Origin: Pseudoflavonifractor phocaeensis
GTDB lineage: Bacteria; Bacillota; Clostridia; Oscillospirales; Oscillospiraceae
Length of the DNA stretch: 64,000 nt
Assembly (NCBI RefSeq): GCF_021531375.1
Contig: NZ_JADYTU010000004.1
Coordinates: forward strand, 46,421 to 110,420
Direction of reading: 5' to 3'
Shown piece after piece: positions 25,292-34,314 of the stretch (its first letter is position 1; every line of letters starts with the position of its first letter). The position numbers were made by a program, and so were the translations under genes. Below the pieces are notes generated by a model that saw only the letters and a list, made by a program, of their open reading frames with translations, was not told the origin of the DNA and did no database searches.

Positions 25292-27355
25292 TCATCTCAC
25301 CTCGTTATAGTGAATTACAATATTTCCATATCTGTCCACTTTGAGTACCCACTTAGGAGGAACTACCAAGGTGGTGTCCATCTGTTCGCAGATACACGGG
25401 CCGCTAATGCTTTGCCCGGGAAGCAAATCATCTCTGCTGTACACTGGGCTTTCCAGATACTCCGTGCAGTTCTGGTAAAGGACACGCCGTACCTCGATTG
25501 GTTTCGGCAACGGTGCCTCCGGCTCCATCGGCTTCGCTTCCATTTCAGGCTTGTCGATTATTCCAATTGCGCTGACTCGGTAACTGACAAATTGAACTGG
25601 CGCGTTTTCATTGCAATAACCATAACTTCTTTTGTGTTCAGCGTGGAAATCCGATAGTGCTTTCTCCAAAGTTTCCTCAGTCAAGACACCAGAGGCAACA
25701 GGAATATTAATTTCGAAATTTTGCCTCTGATAACGCATATCAATCGAACATTCAAAAATTCGCCGTTCCTGCACAATTCCCTCTCGATCAAGCGCCTTTG
25801 CTCCCTGGAGCAACATATCCGAGAATTCGTTATTGAAGAGCAGAATGTTCTCTTTTGTTGCATCCAGGATATTTGTTCTGCTCAAATCAAATTTAGTATC
25901 AGCCAACAGCAACCCCAAAGAACATAGCGTTCCAGGATGCGGAGGAATAATTACTTCCCGAATACCCAACTCCTGGGCGACCTCACATGCATGAAGGGGG
26001 CCTGCCCCTCCAAAAGCCATAAGACTGAATTCCCGGACATCATAGCCTTTTTCCACCGATACACTGCGAACCGCACGCACCATATTAGAATTGACAACGG
26101 TAATAATACCGTTCGCCGCTTCTTCTCTGTTAAGTGAACTCTTGGCACAGATATATTCATCTAGTGCTTGATATGCTTTTTCCAAATGAACCTTCATTCT
26201 TCCACCAAGAATTCGGTTCTGATTCAGTTTTCCTAAGACTATATTAGCATCGGTGACAACTGGCTGCGTACCACCTCTGCCATAACAAGCGGGCCCAGGA
26301 ACAGCTCCTGCACTTTCAGGCCCTACTTTCAATGCATTCCCCTCATCAATCCTGGCAATAGAGCCTCCACCTGCTCCAATCGTAATTATATTAATCATAG
26401 GAATCCGTGCTGGATAACCTTCTACCAATCGTTCGTTTGACACTTTAGGCGAATAATTTTCAATCAAGCTTATATCCGCACTGGTTCCGCCCATATCAAA
26501 TGTGATTACTTTAGAGGCTCCACACTGTCGGCCAATAAACGTGGCAGCAACTACTCCAGCACTGGGGCCAGAAACAGCACATTTGATAGGGCAATCGATT
26601 GTTTCTTTGATAGATATGATTGAACCATTCGACTGTGTAATGTAAGGTTCTACCTGTACGCCAATATCCTTCAGCGACTGCTGGAAATTGTGAACATACT
26701 TTTTCATTACAGGTCCTAGATAACAGTTTAGGACAGTTGTGCTCATCCGGCTGTATTCTCGGAATTCAGGCGCAAGATCACTAGAAATTGTTGTGTATGC
26801 TTCAGGAAATTCTTCCTCTATAAGTTCTTTGATTCGCCGCTCATGTGCAGGATTAATGAACGAAAACAGCGTACATACCGCAATCGCCTGCACACCCTTG
26901 TGTTTCAGAAAACGGATAACACGGCGGGCATCTTCTTCGTCAAGCGGAGTGTCAATTCCCCCATTATACAAAATACGTTCCTTAACCCCCATATTACAAC
27001 CAGATGGGATTAACGAAACCGGCTTTTGTGCCTGCAAGTCATATAGGCTCGGGCGTTTTTGATTCCCGATTTCCATGGTATCTTTAAAACCTTCTGTTGT
27101 GATTAGGCCAAGCTTTGCACCCTTTTTTTCAATCAGGGCATTAGTACCGACAGTTGTCCCATGTGCCAAATAAGACACCTGATCCGCATCTGCTTTCTCC
27201 TGTGCCAAAATATCCTGTACACCTTTTACAATAGCCCTAGAAGGGTCTTCAGGGGTTGAACTGTCTTTATAGTTAATCAACCTACCAGTGTCCAAGTCAA
27301 ACACAGAAAAATCCGTAAATGTACCGCCTACATCGACACCAATCATGTAGCCCAT
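25292..27355 (-). CDS. hyuA: Hydantoinase A/oxoprolinase family subunit
   Basis: A 687-residue ATP-binding subunit with an actin-like fold. Features: MIGVDVGGTFTDFSVFDLD at the N-terminus (phosphate loop), AHGTTVGTNALIEKKGAKLG, VTFDMGGTSADISLI-like FDMGGTSADISLIE, and FGGAGPLHACEVAQELGI. Members hydrolyse ATP to open amide rings such as 5-oxoproline, N-methylhydantoin or, with an extra subunit, acetophenone carboxylation; only the first two fit a two-gene set. GAGGTGATATT precedes the ATG. The 55-base gap before it holds a palindrome. The substrate is unknown. Confidence 0.9.
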   Translation of the reverse strand: MGYMIGVDVGGTFTDFSVFDLDTGRLINYKDSSTPEDPSRAIVKGVQDILAQEKADADQVSYLAHGTTVGTNALIEKKGAKLGLITTEGFKDTMEIGNQKRPSLYDLQAQKPVSLIPSGCNMGVKERILYNGGIDTPLDEEDARRVIRFLKHKGVQAIAVCTLFSFINPAHERRIKELIEEEFPEAYTTISSDLAPEFREYSRMSTTVLNCYLGPVMKKYVHNFQQSLKDIGVQVEPYITQSNGSIISIKETIDCPIKCAVSGPSAGVVAATFIGRQCGASKVITFDMGGTSADISLIENYSPKVSNERLVEGYPARIPMINIITIGAGGGSIARIDEGNALKVGPESAGAVPGPACYGRGGTQPVVTDANIVLGKLNQNRILGGRMKVHLEKAYQALDEYICAKSSLNREEAANGIITVVNSNMVRAVRSVSVEKGYDVREFSLMAFGGAGPLHACEVAQELGIREVIIPPHPGTLCSLGLLLADTKFDLSRTNILDATKENILLFNNEFSDMLLQGAKALDREGIVQERRIFECSIDMRYQRQNFEINIPVASGVLTEETLEKALSDFHAEHKRSYGYCNENAPVQFVSYRVSAIGIIDKPEMEAKPMEPEAPLPKPIEVRRVLYQNCTEYLESPVYSRDDLLPGQSISGPCICEQMDTTLVVPPKWVLKVDRYGNIVIHYNEVR

Positions 27356-27386
27356 AATATCACCTCAGATAAAAACTATTATTTAT

Positions 27387-27413
27387 TAATACATTATATA
27401 ATGTTATGTATTA
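27387..27413. promoter_or_regulatory. Nested palindromes between the kinase and hyuA genes
   Basis: TAATACAT (27387-27394) pairs with ATGTATTA (27406-27413), and ACATTATATAATGT (27391-27404) is itself a perfect palindrome. The ten bases ATGTTATGTA (27401-27410) recur at the operon promoter operator (32399-32408). This could be an internal control site of the GntR regulator. Confidence 0.45.
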
Positions 27414-28304
27414 AGTGGAAACACGAGCCATCAGCTCAAGCGGAATATCGGTTCCATAGCCGATGGCTCCGGAAATCGTACAAGTATGTGCCGACCATTT
27501 TGCCGCATCTACTAACGAAGCGTGCAAAAGTTCGGCTCGATAAAGGGGATTACCCCAGTTTTCCTTACCGTCTTGTTCTAATTGCTTTCCTAATTTTGTA
27601 AGCAATCCAGCGGCAAAGCTATCTCCCGCACCCATAGTATCCAGTGCTTCCACGATATATGGGGATTGCTTCATATGGAATGGTCCATCATAAATCAGTG
27701 CTGATTGATTCCCTCGCGTAATGCATACAACCATTTTACCTAGAGCCATCATCCTATTCGCAATGGTAATAGCCTCTGTTTCCGACAGCCCGCTTCCAGA
27801 TAAAAAGGCAAAATCAATATAAGGGCACACCCGGTTCAATCGTTCTTCGTCTGTCCATTGGCCTGAAAAGTCATAACTAACTAATCCAGGGAGTGTACTT
27901 AATTTTGGTAGCTCTCCGTCCAGGAAACTATTGTTACTGGTATGAATGATTTGAAATTCAGAGCAATACGAAAGATCTTCTTCGTCAAGAGAAATAGGGT
28001 GTCTCTGCAATACTCCCCCTCGATTGCTGCCTAGGAAGACTCGGTCACCATGATTCAATGTAACCTTGGCATATCCATTTTCCCCAGGATATATACGACA
28101 TCGCTCACAGCCGATTCCTTCCTCATCTAAGACATGTCGCACATGTTCTGCAACGCAGTCAGTTCCAAATACACCCAAAAAATCAGCTTTCGCTCCTAAC
28201 CGTGCTGCATTCACTGCAACATTCAGTGCTTGCCCGCCTGGATACATCATACCAGTATGCAAATATAGATCGCAGACGTTATCTCCTAACCCCAACAGTT
28301 TCAT
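27411..28304 (-). CDS. PfkB family sugar kinase, FrlD-like
   Basis: A 297-residue ribokinase-type kinase. Near the start it reads LGLGDNVCDLYLHTGMMYPG followed by GGQALNVAVNAARLGAKADF. The C-terminal catalytic signature is ALDTMGAGDSFAAGLLTKLG with the catalytic Asp. E. coli FrlD, of the same family, phosphorylates fructoselysine on C6. Here it is expected to phosphorylate the imported sugar-amine before the SIS deglycase acts. The ATG at 28304 is chosen because GAAAGG lies eight bases upstream; upstream in-frame codons show no family similarity. Confidence 0.82.
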   Translation of the reverse strand: MKLLGLGDNVCDLYLHTGMMYPGGQALNVAVNAARLGAKADFLGVFGTDCVAEHVRHVLDEEGIGCERCRIYPGENGYAKVTLNHGDRVFLGSNRGGVLQRHPISLDEEDLSYCSEFQIIHTSNNSFLDGELPKLSTLPGLVSYDFSGQWTDEERLNRVCPYIDFAFLSGSGLSETEAITIANRMMALGKMVVCITRGNQSALIYDGPFHMKQSPYIVEALDTMGAGDSFAAGLLTKLGKQLEQDGKENWGNPLYRAELLHASLVDAAKWSAHTCTISGAIGYGTDIPLELMARVST

Positions 28305-28387
28305 CGGAACATCCTTTCTAGGAGAAATTTGAAGGACTGGCCGGTTCACTAAAATGTTACTCCGGCCAGTCCCTTGATCAGGTAGAA

Positions 28388-29539
28388 TTAGGCTGGATTA
28401 GCTTTCTCAAATTCAGCATTCCATGCCAGAACTTTTTCATAGAGTTTCTCGGTCTTGAACAAATCTGTCTCCTGCAGTTCATAACCCAACTGGGAAGTAG
28501 CATCAATGAACGACTGACGGTCACAGTCTACAAAGGTAACGCCTTTATCAATCAGTTCCGTTTTCATTTCAGCCCATGCGTCTTTGATGGTATCATTATA
28601 ATATTTCTCAACCTGAGAACCAAGGCTCTTAAAGACTTCCTGATCCTCAGCGGGGAGCGTATCCCAGAAAGACTTGGCAAAGAAAATACTCTCAAACGGG
28701 TAGGCAAAATCAACTTCGGAGGCATAGGGAGCAGACTCATAGAATCCAGCGGAATAATATGCGTCTTTCGCAGAATCGCCACCGTCCACAATCCCCTGCA
28801 TCAAAGCAAAGGTATACTCAGAATAAGCAGTCACAACTGGTGTAGCCCCCATTGCACGGGCATTAGCTTCAAAAATAGGAAGATTGGGGATACGATACTT
28901 CATTCCTTTCATATCAGAAGCGTTCTCCAGCGGCCATGTGCAGAACAACATTCGAGGATTACGCTGCAGATTGTAAGCAACAAAGACATAGCCAGCGTCA
29001 TCTAAGTCCTTCCAGATTTGCTCGTTCTGTGCAATATAGTACTGTGCCTGTTCAGAGGAGGTAAAGCAAAATGCCATATCCAAAATATTAAGATCTGGGG
29101 AATAGGTAGCCATGGTACTCAAAGTAGTCATCATAACTTCCTGAAGGCCCATTTGCATATTTTCTAACATAGTGGTCTCGTTACCCAGTTGTTCCGAGGG
29201 ATAGAAATCAAACCGGTATTTTCCATTAAATGCAATGTTGGCCAAATCACAGTAATATTGACAAGCCGTCGGGCCGGTCTCACCCAGCGCACCGGCATTA
29301 CCAAAGCGAACAACTTTGGTGTCAGCCCCATACTGAACATTAGCTGCCTGTTTGGAAGCTTCTTCTACAGAAAGAGAGGATACATCAACAATGCTACTGG
29401 AAATGCCAGTCGGCTGAGAGGAAGAACTAATAGCACCAGAAGATGTACCTGAAGCTGAACTTGAAGGATTCTTGCTGCATGCAGAAAACATCCCGCACAC
29501 TAGGGTCAGTGCCAAGAGCGTTGCCAGTGTTCTTTTCAT
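28388..29539 (-). CDS. dctP: TRAP transporter solute-binding protein (DctP family)
   Basis: A 383-residue extracytoplasmic binding protein. A lipoprotein signal peptide ends VCGMFSACSKN (Cys21), followed by a long Ser-rich linker, then the DctP fold: KVVRFGNAGALGETGPTACQ, and MKGMKYRIPNLPIFEANARA with the Arg that normally binds a ligand carboxylate. It therefore probably recognises an organic acid or amino-acid conjugate with a carboxylate, which fits an Amadori compound of an amino acid. GGAGG precedes the ATG. It follows dctM in a Q-M-P order. Confidence 0.88.
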   Translation of the reverse strand: MKRTLATLLALTLVCGMFSACSKNPSSSASGTSSGAISSSSQPTGISSSIVDVSSLSVEEASKQAANVQYGADTKVVRFGNAGALGETGPTACQYYCDLANIAFNGKYRFDFYPSEQLGNETTMLENMQMGLQEVMMTTLSTMATYSPDLNILDMAFCFTSSEQAQYYIAQNEQIWKDLDDAGYVFVAYNLQRNPRMLFCTWPLENASDMKGMKYRIPNLPIFEANARAMGATPVVTAYSEYTFALMQGIVDGGDSAKDAYYSAGFYESAPYASEVDFAYPFESIFFAKSFWDTLPAEDQEVFKSLGSQVEKYYNDTIKDAWAEMKTELIDKGVTFVDCDRQSFIDATSQLGYELQETDLFKTEKLYEKVLAWNAEFEKANPA

Positions 29540-29557
29540 AATTAATTACCTCCGTTT

Positions 29558-30856
29558 TTATTTGAGCGCCCCAAGCAGTCTGGGGAGAAACTCTGTAACC
29601 TGCGGTACATAAGCAACCAGCATCAGTGTAATAAACAGGGGGATCAAAAACTGAACCGTGTACTTTAGCGCAGATTCGAAATTACCTCCTGTCGCCTTAC
29701 ATGTGACGAACAATGCCGGTGCAAAAGGTGGAGTTATTATACCAATGGTGATATTCAAAACAACCATGACACCCATCTGGATATAGCTCATTCCAAGTGC
29801 AGTAGCTAGGTTCATCAAAATCGGTGCCATCATAATCTCGATCTGCATTGCGCCAATAAAGCAACCCATGAATAGCAACAAGCAGTTTAGCAGTAACAGG
29901 ATAAGAATCCGGTTATTCAGAGCCATCAGCGTATTTGTAACCATGGTCGTTATGCCGCTTGTAACAATAAGCCAGTTGAACACCATACCAGAAGCGCATA
30001 GGCACATCACCATTCCGGTACTGGCAATAGTCGCTCGCAATGCTCTGGAAAACATAGCCCAGTTAAATCTCCGAATAGCAATGGCAAGCAGTACACAGTA
30101 CATAGCTGCAACAGTCCCACATTCAGCGGGCGTAAAAACACCTGTTGTAATCCCAACAATCAAAATAATTGGGCCTCCCAATGCCGGAAGGGACTTCCAA
30201 GTAGCAAAAAACCGCTCTCGCCAAGTATATCTTCTGGATTTTGGGCACTTAATATTTTGAGTTTTCATGGCAATAACAATCCAGACCATCATACAAATTC
30301 CCATGATAGCACCTGGGAGATATCCGGCCTCGAACATCGCCATTGTCGAAGTTTGGGACAAAAAAGCCCAAATAACGAAGTTAATGGACGGAGGAATAAT
30401 AGGGCCAATCCCCGCTGAAGCAGCTGTTACGGCTATAGAAAAGTTCTTATCATAGCCTGCTTCAGACATAGCCTTTACTTCAATTGTTCCTAACCCACCT
30501 GCATCAGCCAAAGCGGATCCTGACATGCCAGCGAACAGCATGGACGCCAGAACATTGGCGTGAGCTAAGCCTCCCGGGAGATGACCGAGCCAGCGCTCTA
30601 ACATTAAGAATAAGCGATCTGTCAACCCCACCTCGTTCATAAAGCACCCGACAAACAGGAACGATGGAAGCGCTAACATATTAAAGTCTGCAAATGAGTT
30701 CGCTGTTTTCTGGGCAAAAATGATAAAGCTTTCGTGGTTGACAACCAAGTACTCCAGACTCGCAAAGAGCATCGCATAACTAATCGGAATCTGCAGAAGG
30801 ATTAAAACAACGAATGTTCCAAAATACAGAAGAATCATAGGGTCAAAACTAGTCAA
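29558..30856 (-). CDS. dctM: TRAP transporter large permease (DctM family)
   Basis: About 432 residues with some 12 hydrophobic helices, the sodium-coupled translocating subunit. Conserved parts include LALPSFLFVGCFMNEVGLTD, MLFAGMSGSALADAGGLGTI and ASAGIGPIIPPSINFVIWAF. The start is taken as TTG at 30856, eight bases after GGAGGG and overlapping the end of dctQ by eight bases; the next ATG is six codons further in. The length then fits the family (about 425-435). Confidence 0.9.
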   Translation of the reverse strand: MTSFDPMILLYFGTFVVLILLQIPISYAMLFASLEYLVVNHESFIIFAQKTANSFADFNMLALPSFLFVGCFMNEVGLTDRLFLMLERWLGHLPGGLAHANVLASMLFAGMSGSALADAGGLGTIEVKAMSEAGYDKNFSIAVTAASAGIGPIIPPSINFVIWAFLSQTSTMAMFEAGYLPGAIMGICMMVWIVIAMKTQNIKCPKSRRYTWRERFFATWKSLPALGGPIILIVGITTGVFTPAECGTVAAMYCVLLAIAIRRFNWAMFSRALRATIASTGMVMCLCASGMVFNWLIVTSGITTMVTNTLMALNNRILILLLLNCLLLFMGCFIGAMQIEIMMAPILMNLATALGMSYIQMGVMVVLNITIGIITPPFAPALFVTCKATGGNFESALKYTVQFLIPLFITLMLVAYVPQVTEFLPRLLGALK

Positions 30857-31391
30857 GTGTATTGCCCTCCTCTCGCGCGTCAGGGACGACAATACTCTCA
30901 TCATCTAATACGATATATGCAATCGTCTTGTAGACACAATAGATGAGTACAATGATACTCATCACTACCACTGGCAATGCATAATAATATGCTTTCCCGA
31001 AGGGGAGGCCTCCTATTGGTCGTAGATGCTCTTGCATTTTAAAAAGCTTACAACTAGCTGGGACAAACAATACTGATATCAGCAATACAATTGCGTTCGT
31101 TAAATGAAAAATCACACGGCGGGCATTTTGACTCATCCGCTTAACAATGAACTCTAATATCGCATGCCCATTCTGCCAATACACCGTAGCCCATCCCACA
31201 GCGCAGACCCACACCATGATAGCAACAACAGCCTCATCAATGCCATAAATAGGATTCGAGAACACATACCTCATCATGACTTGAAAGCACAACATTGCCA
31301 TCATAACAAATGCGGATAGTCCTGCCAGTAATTCCAGCGCATTGTTAAAGCAGTCAAGAATAGCCCCTATTTTTCGAATTCCTGCTTTCAT
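30849..31391 (-). CDS. dctQ: TRAP transporter small permease (DctQ family)
   Basis: About 180 residues with four hydrophobic helices. Family pattern: MLCFQVMMRYVFSNPIYGID with the conserved R-Y-V-F-x-x-P, followed by WVCAVGWATVYWQNGHAILE. It couples the large permease to the binding protein. The ATG at 31391 has AAAGGAG four bases upstream; a longer in-frame start at 31445 lacks family similarity. Co-transcribed with dctM and dctP, downstream of the FrlC-like gene. Confidence 0.88.
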   Translation of the reverse strand: MKAGIRKIGAILDCFNNALELLAGLSAFVMMAMLCFQVMMRYVFSNPIYGIDEAVVAIMVWVCAVGWATVYWQNGHAILEFIVKRMSQNARRVIFHLTNAIVLLISVLFVPASCKLFKMQEHLRPIGGLPFGKAYYYALPVVVMSIIVLIYCVYKTIAYIVLDDESIVVPDAREEGNTLD

Positions 31392-31449
31392 GATGCTCCT
31401 TTCTGTACAAGTAAACGTACCTACATCACATTCATCTTCCTGCACACGA

Positions 31450-32295
31450 TCATTCCGGGATTACTTGGTACATGAACTCAAGACACTTTTTCATCGTTCC
31501 TTCTGGTTCAAAATCGTACAGACGGTTATATATCTCAAATGGGATTGCACCCGTATACCTTACCTCGTCGAGCGCGGTTAAGTAGTCTATCAGGGGGAGT
31601 TTCCCTTCACCGGGTATAAAATGTCCCAACGGCGTCCCATCAGCAAAGTGTAAATGAACCATATCTTGACCTAAGAGTGCTAAATCTTCACGAATGTCCT
31701 CACCAGCCATTGCAACCGCACAGGTATCCAACATACCTTTCAGGTTGGGACTTCCAATTTCATCTATCATACGGCGCATGCGATGGCTATCGTAAACTAC
31801 ATTTGTGGTATTATAACTTGCAGCTTCAATAACCATTGTGACTCCATATCTTGACGCCTTGTCCACAATTCTTGAAAGTGACTCCGCACTACGTTTCCAT
31901 GCGTCCTCCTCTGGATTGTCGAAATATCCTCTCCCGCACACTATTTGTGCATATGGAGCCTGAAGCTGAGCAGCAAACTCAATGGTTTTCATAAAAGTTT
32001 GGGTGCTTCTTTCACGAATGGCATCATCTTCACAGGCAATATTAATTGGATAAACGCACTGTTCTTGAGTCAAACAGCACACTTTTATTTCACGTGCATC
32101 CAATTCTCGTTTTAACACTTTAACAGAATTATATGTTGCGTCTTCCACACTAAGGTGAGGGCTAGCTGCATAAAACTCAATCAAGTGTTGGTCTAAATTT
32201 ACCATAGAATTCAAAAAATACGGGAGGCTATACTTTATGTAGTGATAATTGGAACATGCAATTTGTGCCCGTTTCAGATGTTTGATACTACTCAT
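31450..32295 (-). CDS. Sugar-phosphate isomerase/epimerase, FrlC-like
   Basis: A 281-residue TIM-barrel protein of the xylose-isomerase-like AP endonuclease family 2. It shares with E. coli FrlC (fructoselysine 3-epimerase, interconverting fructoselysine and psicoselysine) the CLTQEQCVYPINIA region, the metal-site segments VIEAASYNTTNVVYDSHRMR and MLDTCAVAMAGED, and HFIPGEGKLPLIDYL. Metal ligands (Glu, Asp, His, Glu) are in place. It is the first gene of the operon, downstream of a good promoter. It would convert an isomer of the sugar-amine into the form used by the kinase. Confidence 0.82.
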   Translation of the reverse strand: MSSIKHLKRAQIACSNYHYIKYSLPYFLNSMVNLDQHLIEFYAASPHLSVEDATYNSVKVLKRELDAREIKVCCLTQEQCVYPINIACEDDAIRERSTQTFMKTIEFAAQLQAPYAQIVCGRGYFDNPEEDAWKRSAESLSRIVDKASRYGVTMVIEAASYNTTNVVYDSHRMRRMIDEIGSPNLKGMLDTCAVAMAGEDIREDLALLGQDMVHLHFADGTPLGHFIPGEGKLPLIDYLTALDEVRYTGAIPFEIYNRLYDFEPEGTMKKCLEFMYQVIPE

Positions 32296-32678
32296 TGATG
32301 ATCAACCCCCTTGTTTGATGATACCTAAGTACACCATCTTATGCTATCTACAGCTCCCGTTCTATTATTCAGACCGCGCAGATATGTATCATCGTGTAAT
32401 GTTATGTAACATCATGTCTAAAGTATATATTATTGCTCAGCCTAAATCAACATCATTAAAAAATTTTGTTAATTTTTTTGATGTATTTTCCGTTCCTCTG
32501 AAAAACCGTTACAAATATTCATATATACACAATATAATCTTTAGTTACACCCAGGTTTTTGTAACTTTTTTCTGCTAATTCTTACAAATTATTGTTAGAA
32601 GTTCAAACCATGTCAGAGGCTTAATAGCTATTATTCAACATAGTACCGACTGATGATTTCTGCCCGGCACATTCTCTT
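32296..32678. other. AT-rich intergenic region with the operon promoter
   Basis: 383 bases between the frl-like operon and the terminase remnant. It holds the promoter/operator at 32399-32450. The rest is AT-rich, with no gene that I can support. Confidence 0.6.
32399..32450 (-). promoter_or_regulatory. Promoter and candidate GntR operator of the frl-like operon
   Basis: On the minus strand -35 TTGATT (32445-32450) and -10 TATACT (32422-32427) are 17 bases apart. The dyad ATGTTA-TG-TAACAT (32399-32412) lies directly downstream of the -10, around the first transcribed bases, a classic place for repression. The half-site recurs before hyuA. Confidence 0.65.
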
Positions 32679-33831
32679 TCAAAACGGTCTTTTCGCCACC
32701 GTCACCGTTTTAATGCCTCCGGTGATAAAATCCACCAGCATGGCGCAAGCATCCGGGGCATCATCATGAAGATTCTTTCCACTGATGGTGATCAGGGTCA
32801 GTTCCCGGACGAATTTCTCATACTCAGAGCTACGGTGCTTCCCATCTATGAAGTAGAATGTCTTGATATCCGGTGCATACTGGATGAACCGGCTCAATTT
32901 GCTCTGATTCGTTGGGGCCTTCTTATAGCTCATATTCACCTTCACCCCGTCCTGGCGGAGCTTTTCATCTACGATGCGCCATGCTCATCTTCGCCATTGT
33001 TGCTCTCCCACCGAACCATGTGGGGATGGTGCTGCTTCAAGGTTCCAAGCACCAGTGGACGTGTGGCAGTTTTATCCCCTGCATTGAAGACCACATCCTG
33101 GATGTACACGTCCTCCCCATAAATATAGGCCACCGGCATACTCAGACTGTCTCCCCCACCCCAGGCAGTATCGACTACTGCCATGATGCGGTCCGGTTCC
33201 CCATCCGGCAGCACACCGTTGTAGTATCGCAGCTCATCAGCTGGGAACAGCAGCCCTTCCCGAATTTAGGGATTCCCCATGTATTTTGCCATCCAGGTGG
33301 CGTCATCAATACTCTCCTTCATGTCCTGATAGTATTCCGTGTCGAAGCCCAGGTCATATTTATAGTCGAAATTATTCTCCCCTGCCTCGTTCAACGCCGG
33401 AATCACGGTGAAACGGTACCGGGGATTATCCCGATATTGCTCCTCGATGCGCCCCAGTGGATCCGCCACATTCCAGCGAGTACCGACCATGAGCTCCACG
33501 GCCCCCAACTTCTTACGGTCTTTCAACTGGTTCAGGTAGGCGTCGTACTTTTTTTGAAGATGGACCGGGTTAAGGCTCTCCTCCAGATCCTCGATCAAGT
33601 CATCACAGTATAGGACGCCATCGGTGCCCCATAGCAAAGGTCATAAAGAAAATACAGAGGGTGCATTTCCCCACGCGGGGGAAGACTCACACCCCAAAAG
33701 TCTAATTTCCCGTCGAATAGGTCCTGCAGGTCATCCACCAAGGGCTTTAGAACGCTACGGCGCGGCAAATAGAACCGCTTTTCCGGCGCCCGGTACCATT
33801 CCAGGGCAATGCAGTAATCATTTGATGCAAA
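32679..33831 (-). pseudogene. Phage terminase large subunit, degraded
   Basis: Pieces of one protein lie in successive frames: the N-terminal part (NDYCIALEWYRAPEKRFYLP; 33640-33831), a nucleotide-binding loop PPRVGK that needs a frame change near 33690, a middle part (LYCDDLIEDLEESLNPVHLQ, VELMVGTRWNVADPLGR), the nuclease domain start (DRIMAVVDTAWGGGDS) and the C-terminal KNLHDDAPDACAMLVDFI. At least three frameshifts and a missing N-terminus show a dead prophage remnant. It has no neighbouring phage genes, so it was carried in as a fragment. Confidence 0.8.
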
Positions 33832-33841
33832 CCTGCAACAC

Positions 33842-34075
33842 GGTGGCTCCAACGCGGGCACGCTAAAGACAGTTTCTTTTGAGCTGCTGGACCTGAGCAT
33901 CCTTCACACCGGCACGAACACCATAACCGCGGAGTTGCACCAGGGCCGTCATAGCAGCTCCGACATCTGGTTCCATCTTACCGACTTGACCCTCTCCAAC
34001 GAGGAAATGGTCTATCAGACCGATATCAGCCTGTCCATGGGTGCGGATGAGAGCCAGATGAACTTCACTTGGTAA
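33842..34075 (+). pseudogene. Fragment of an unrecognised protein, no start codon
   Basis: An open stretch with protein-like composition ends at TAA (34073-34075). It includes FELLDLSILHTGTNTITAEL and SSDIWFHLTDLTLSNEEM. There is no start codon with a ribosome site; the 5' end abuts the terminase remnant in opposite orientation. I do not recognise the family; a surface or secreted protein is possible given the SLH fragment that follows in another frame. Confidence 0.35.
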
Positions 34076-34202
34076 CGCAGTCCTGTGGGCCGCTGAGAAC
34101 GGCATCACCAGAGGCACTACTGCCACCACCTTCAGCCCCAACAACGACTGCACCTGGGCGCAGATCGTTACATTCCTGTACCGCAGCATGGGCGGCGAAT
34201 AA
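34068..34202 (+). pseudogene. C-terminal fragment of an SLH-domain surface protein
   Basis: The last 44 codons of an S-layer homology domain: AVLWAAENGITRGTTATTFS then PNNDCTWAQIVTFLYRSMGG, ending at TAA. SLH domains anchor proteins to the cell wall. The upstream part is in another frame or missing, so the gene is broken. Confidence 0.7.
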
Positions 34203-34280
34203 GAGCGCACAAAGAATCCCTTGTTGACAAGGGCGCACTTCTATACAGGGTAAACCCTGTATTGTGCGTCCTGCGGAGCG

Positions 34281-34314
34281 AACAGCCCGGACACCTGAAT
34301 GTCCGGGCTGTTTT
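34281..34314 (+). terminator. Intrinsic terminator
   Basis: Perfect 13-bp stem AACAGCCCGGACA / TGTCCGGGCTGTT with a six-base loop, then TT. It follows the SLH fragment and isolates the mobilization genes from upstream transcription. Confidence 0.75.
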
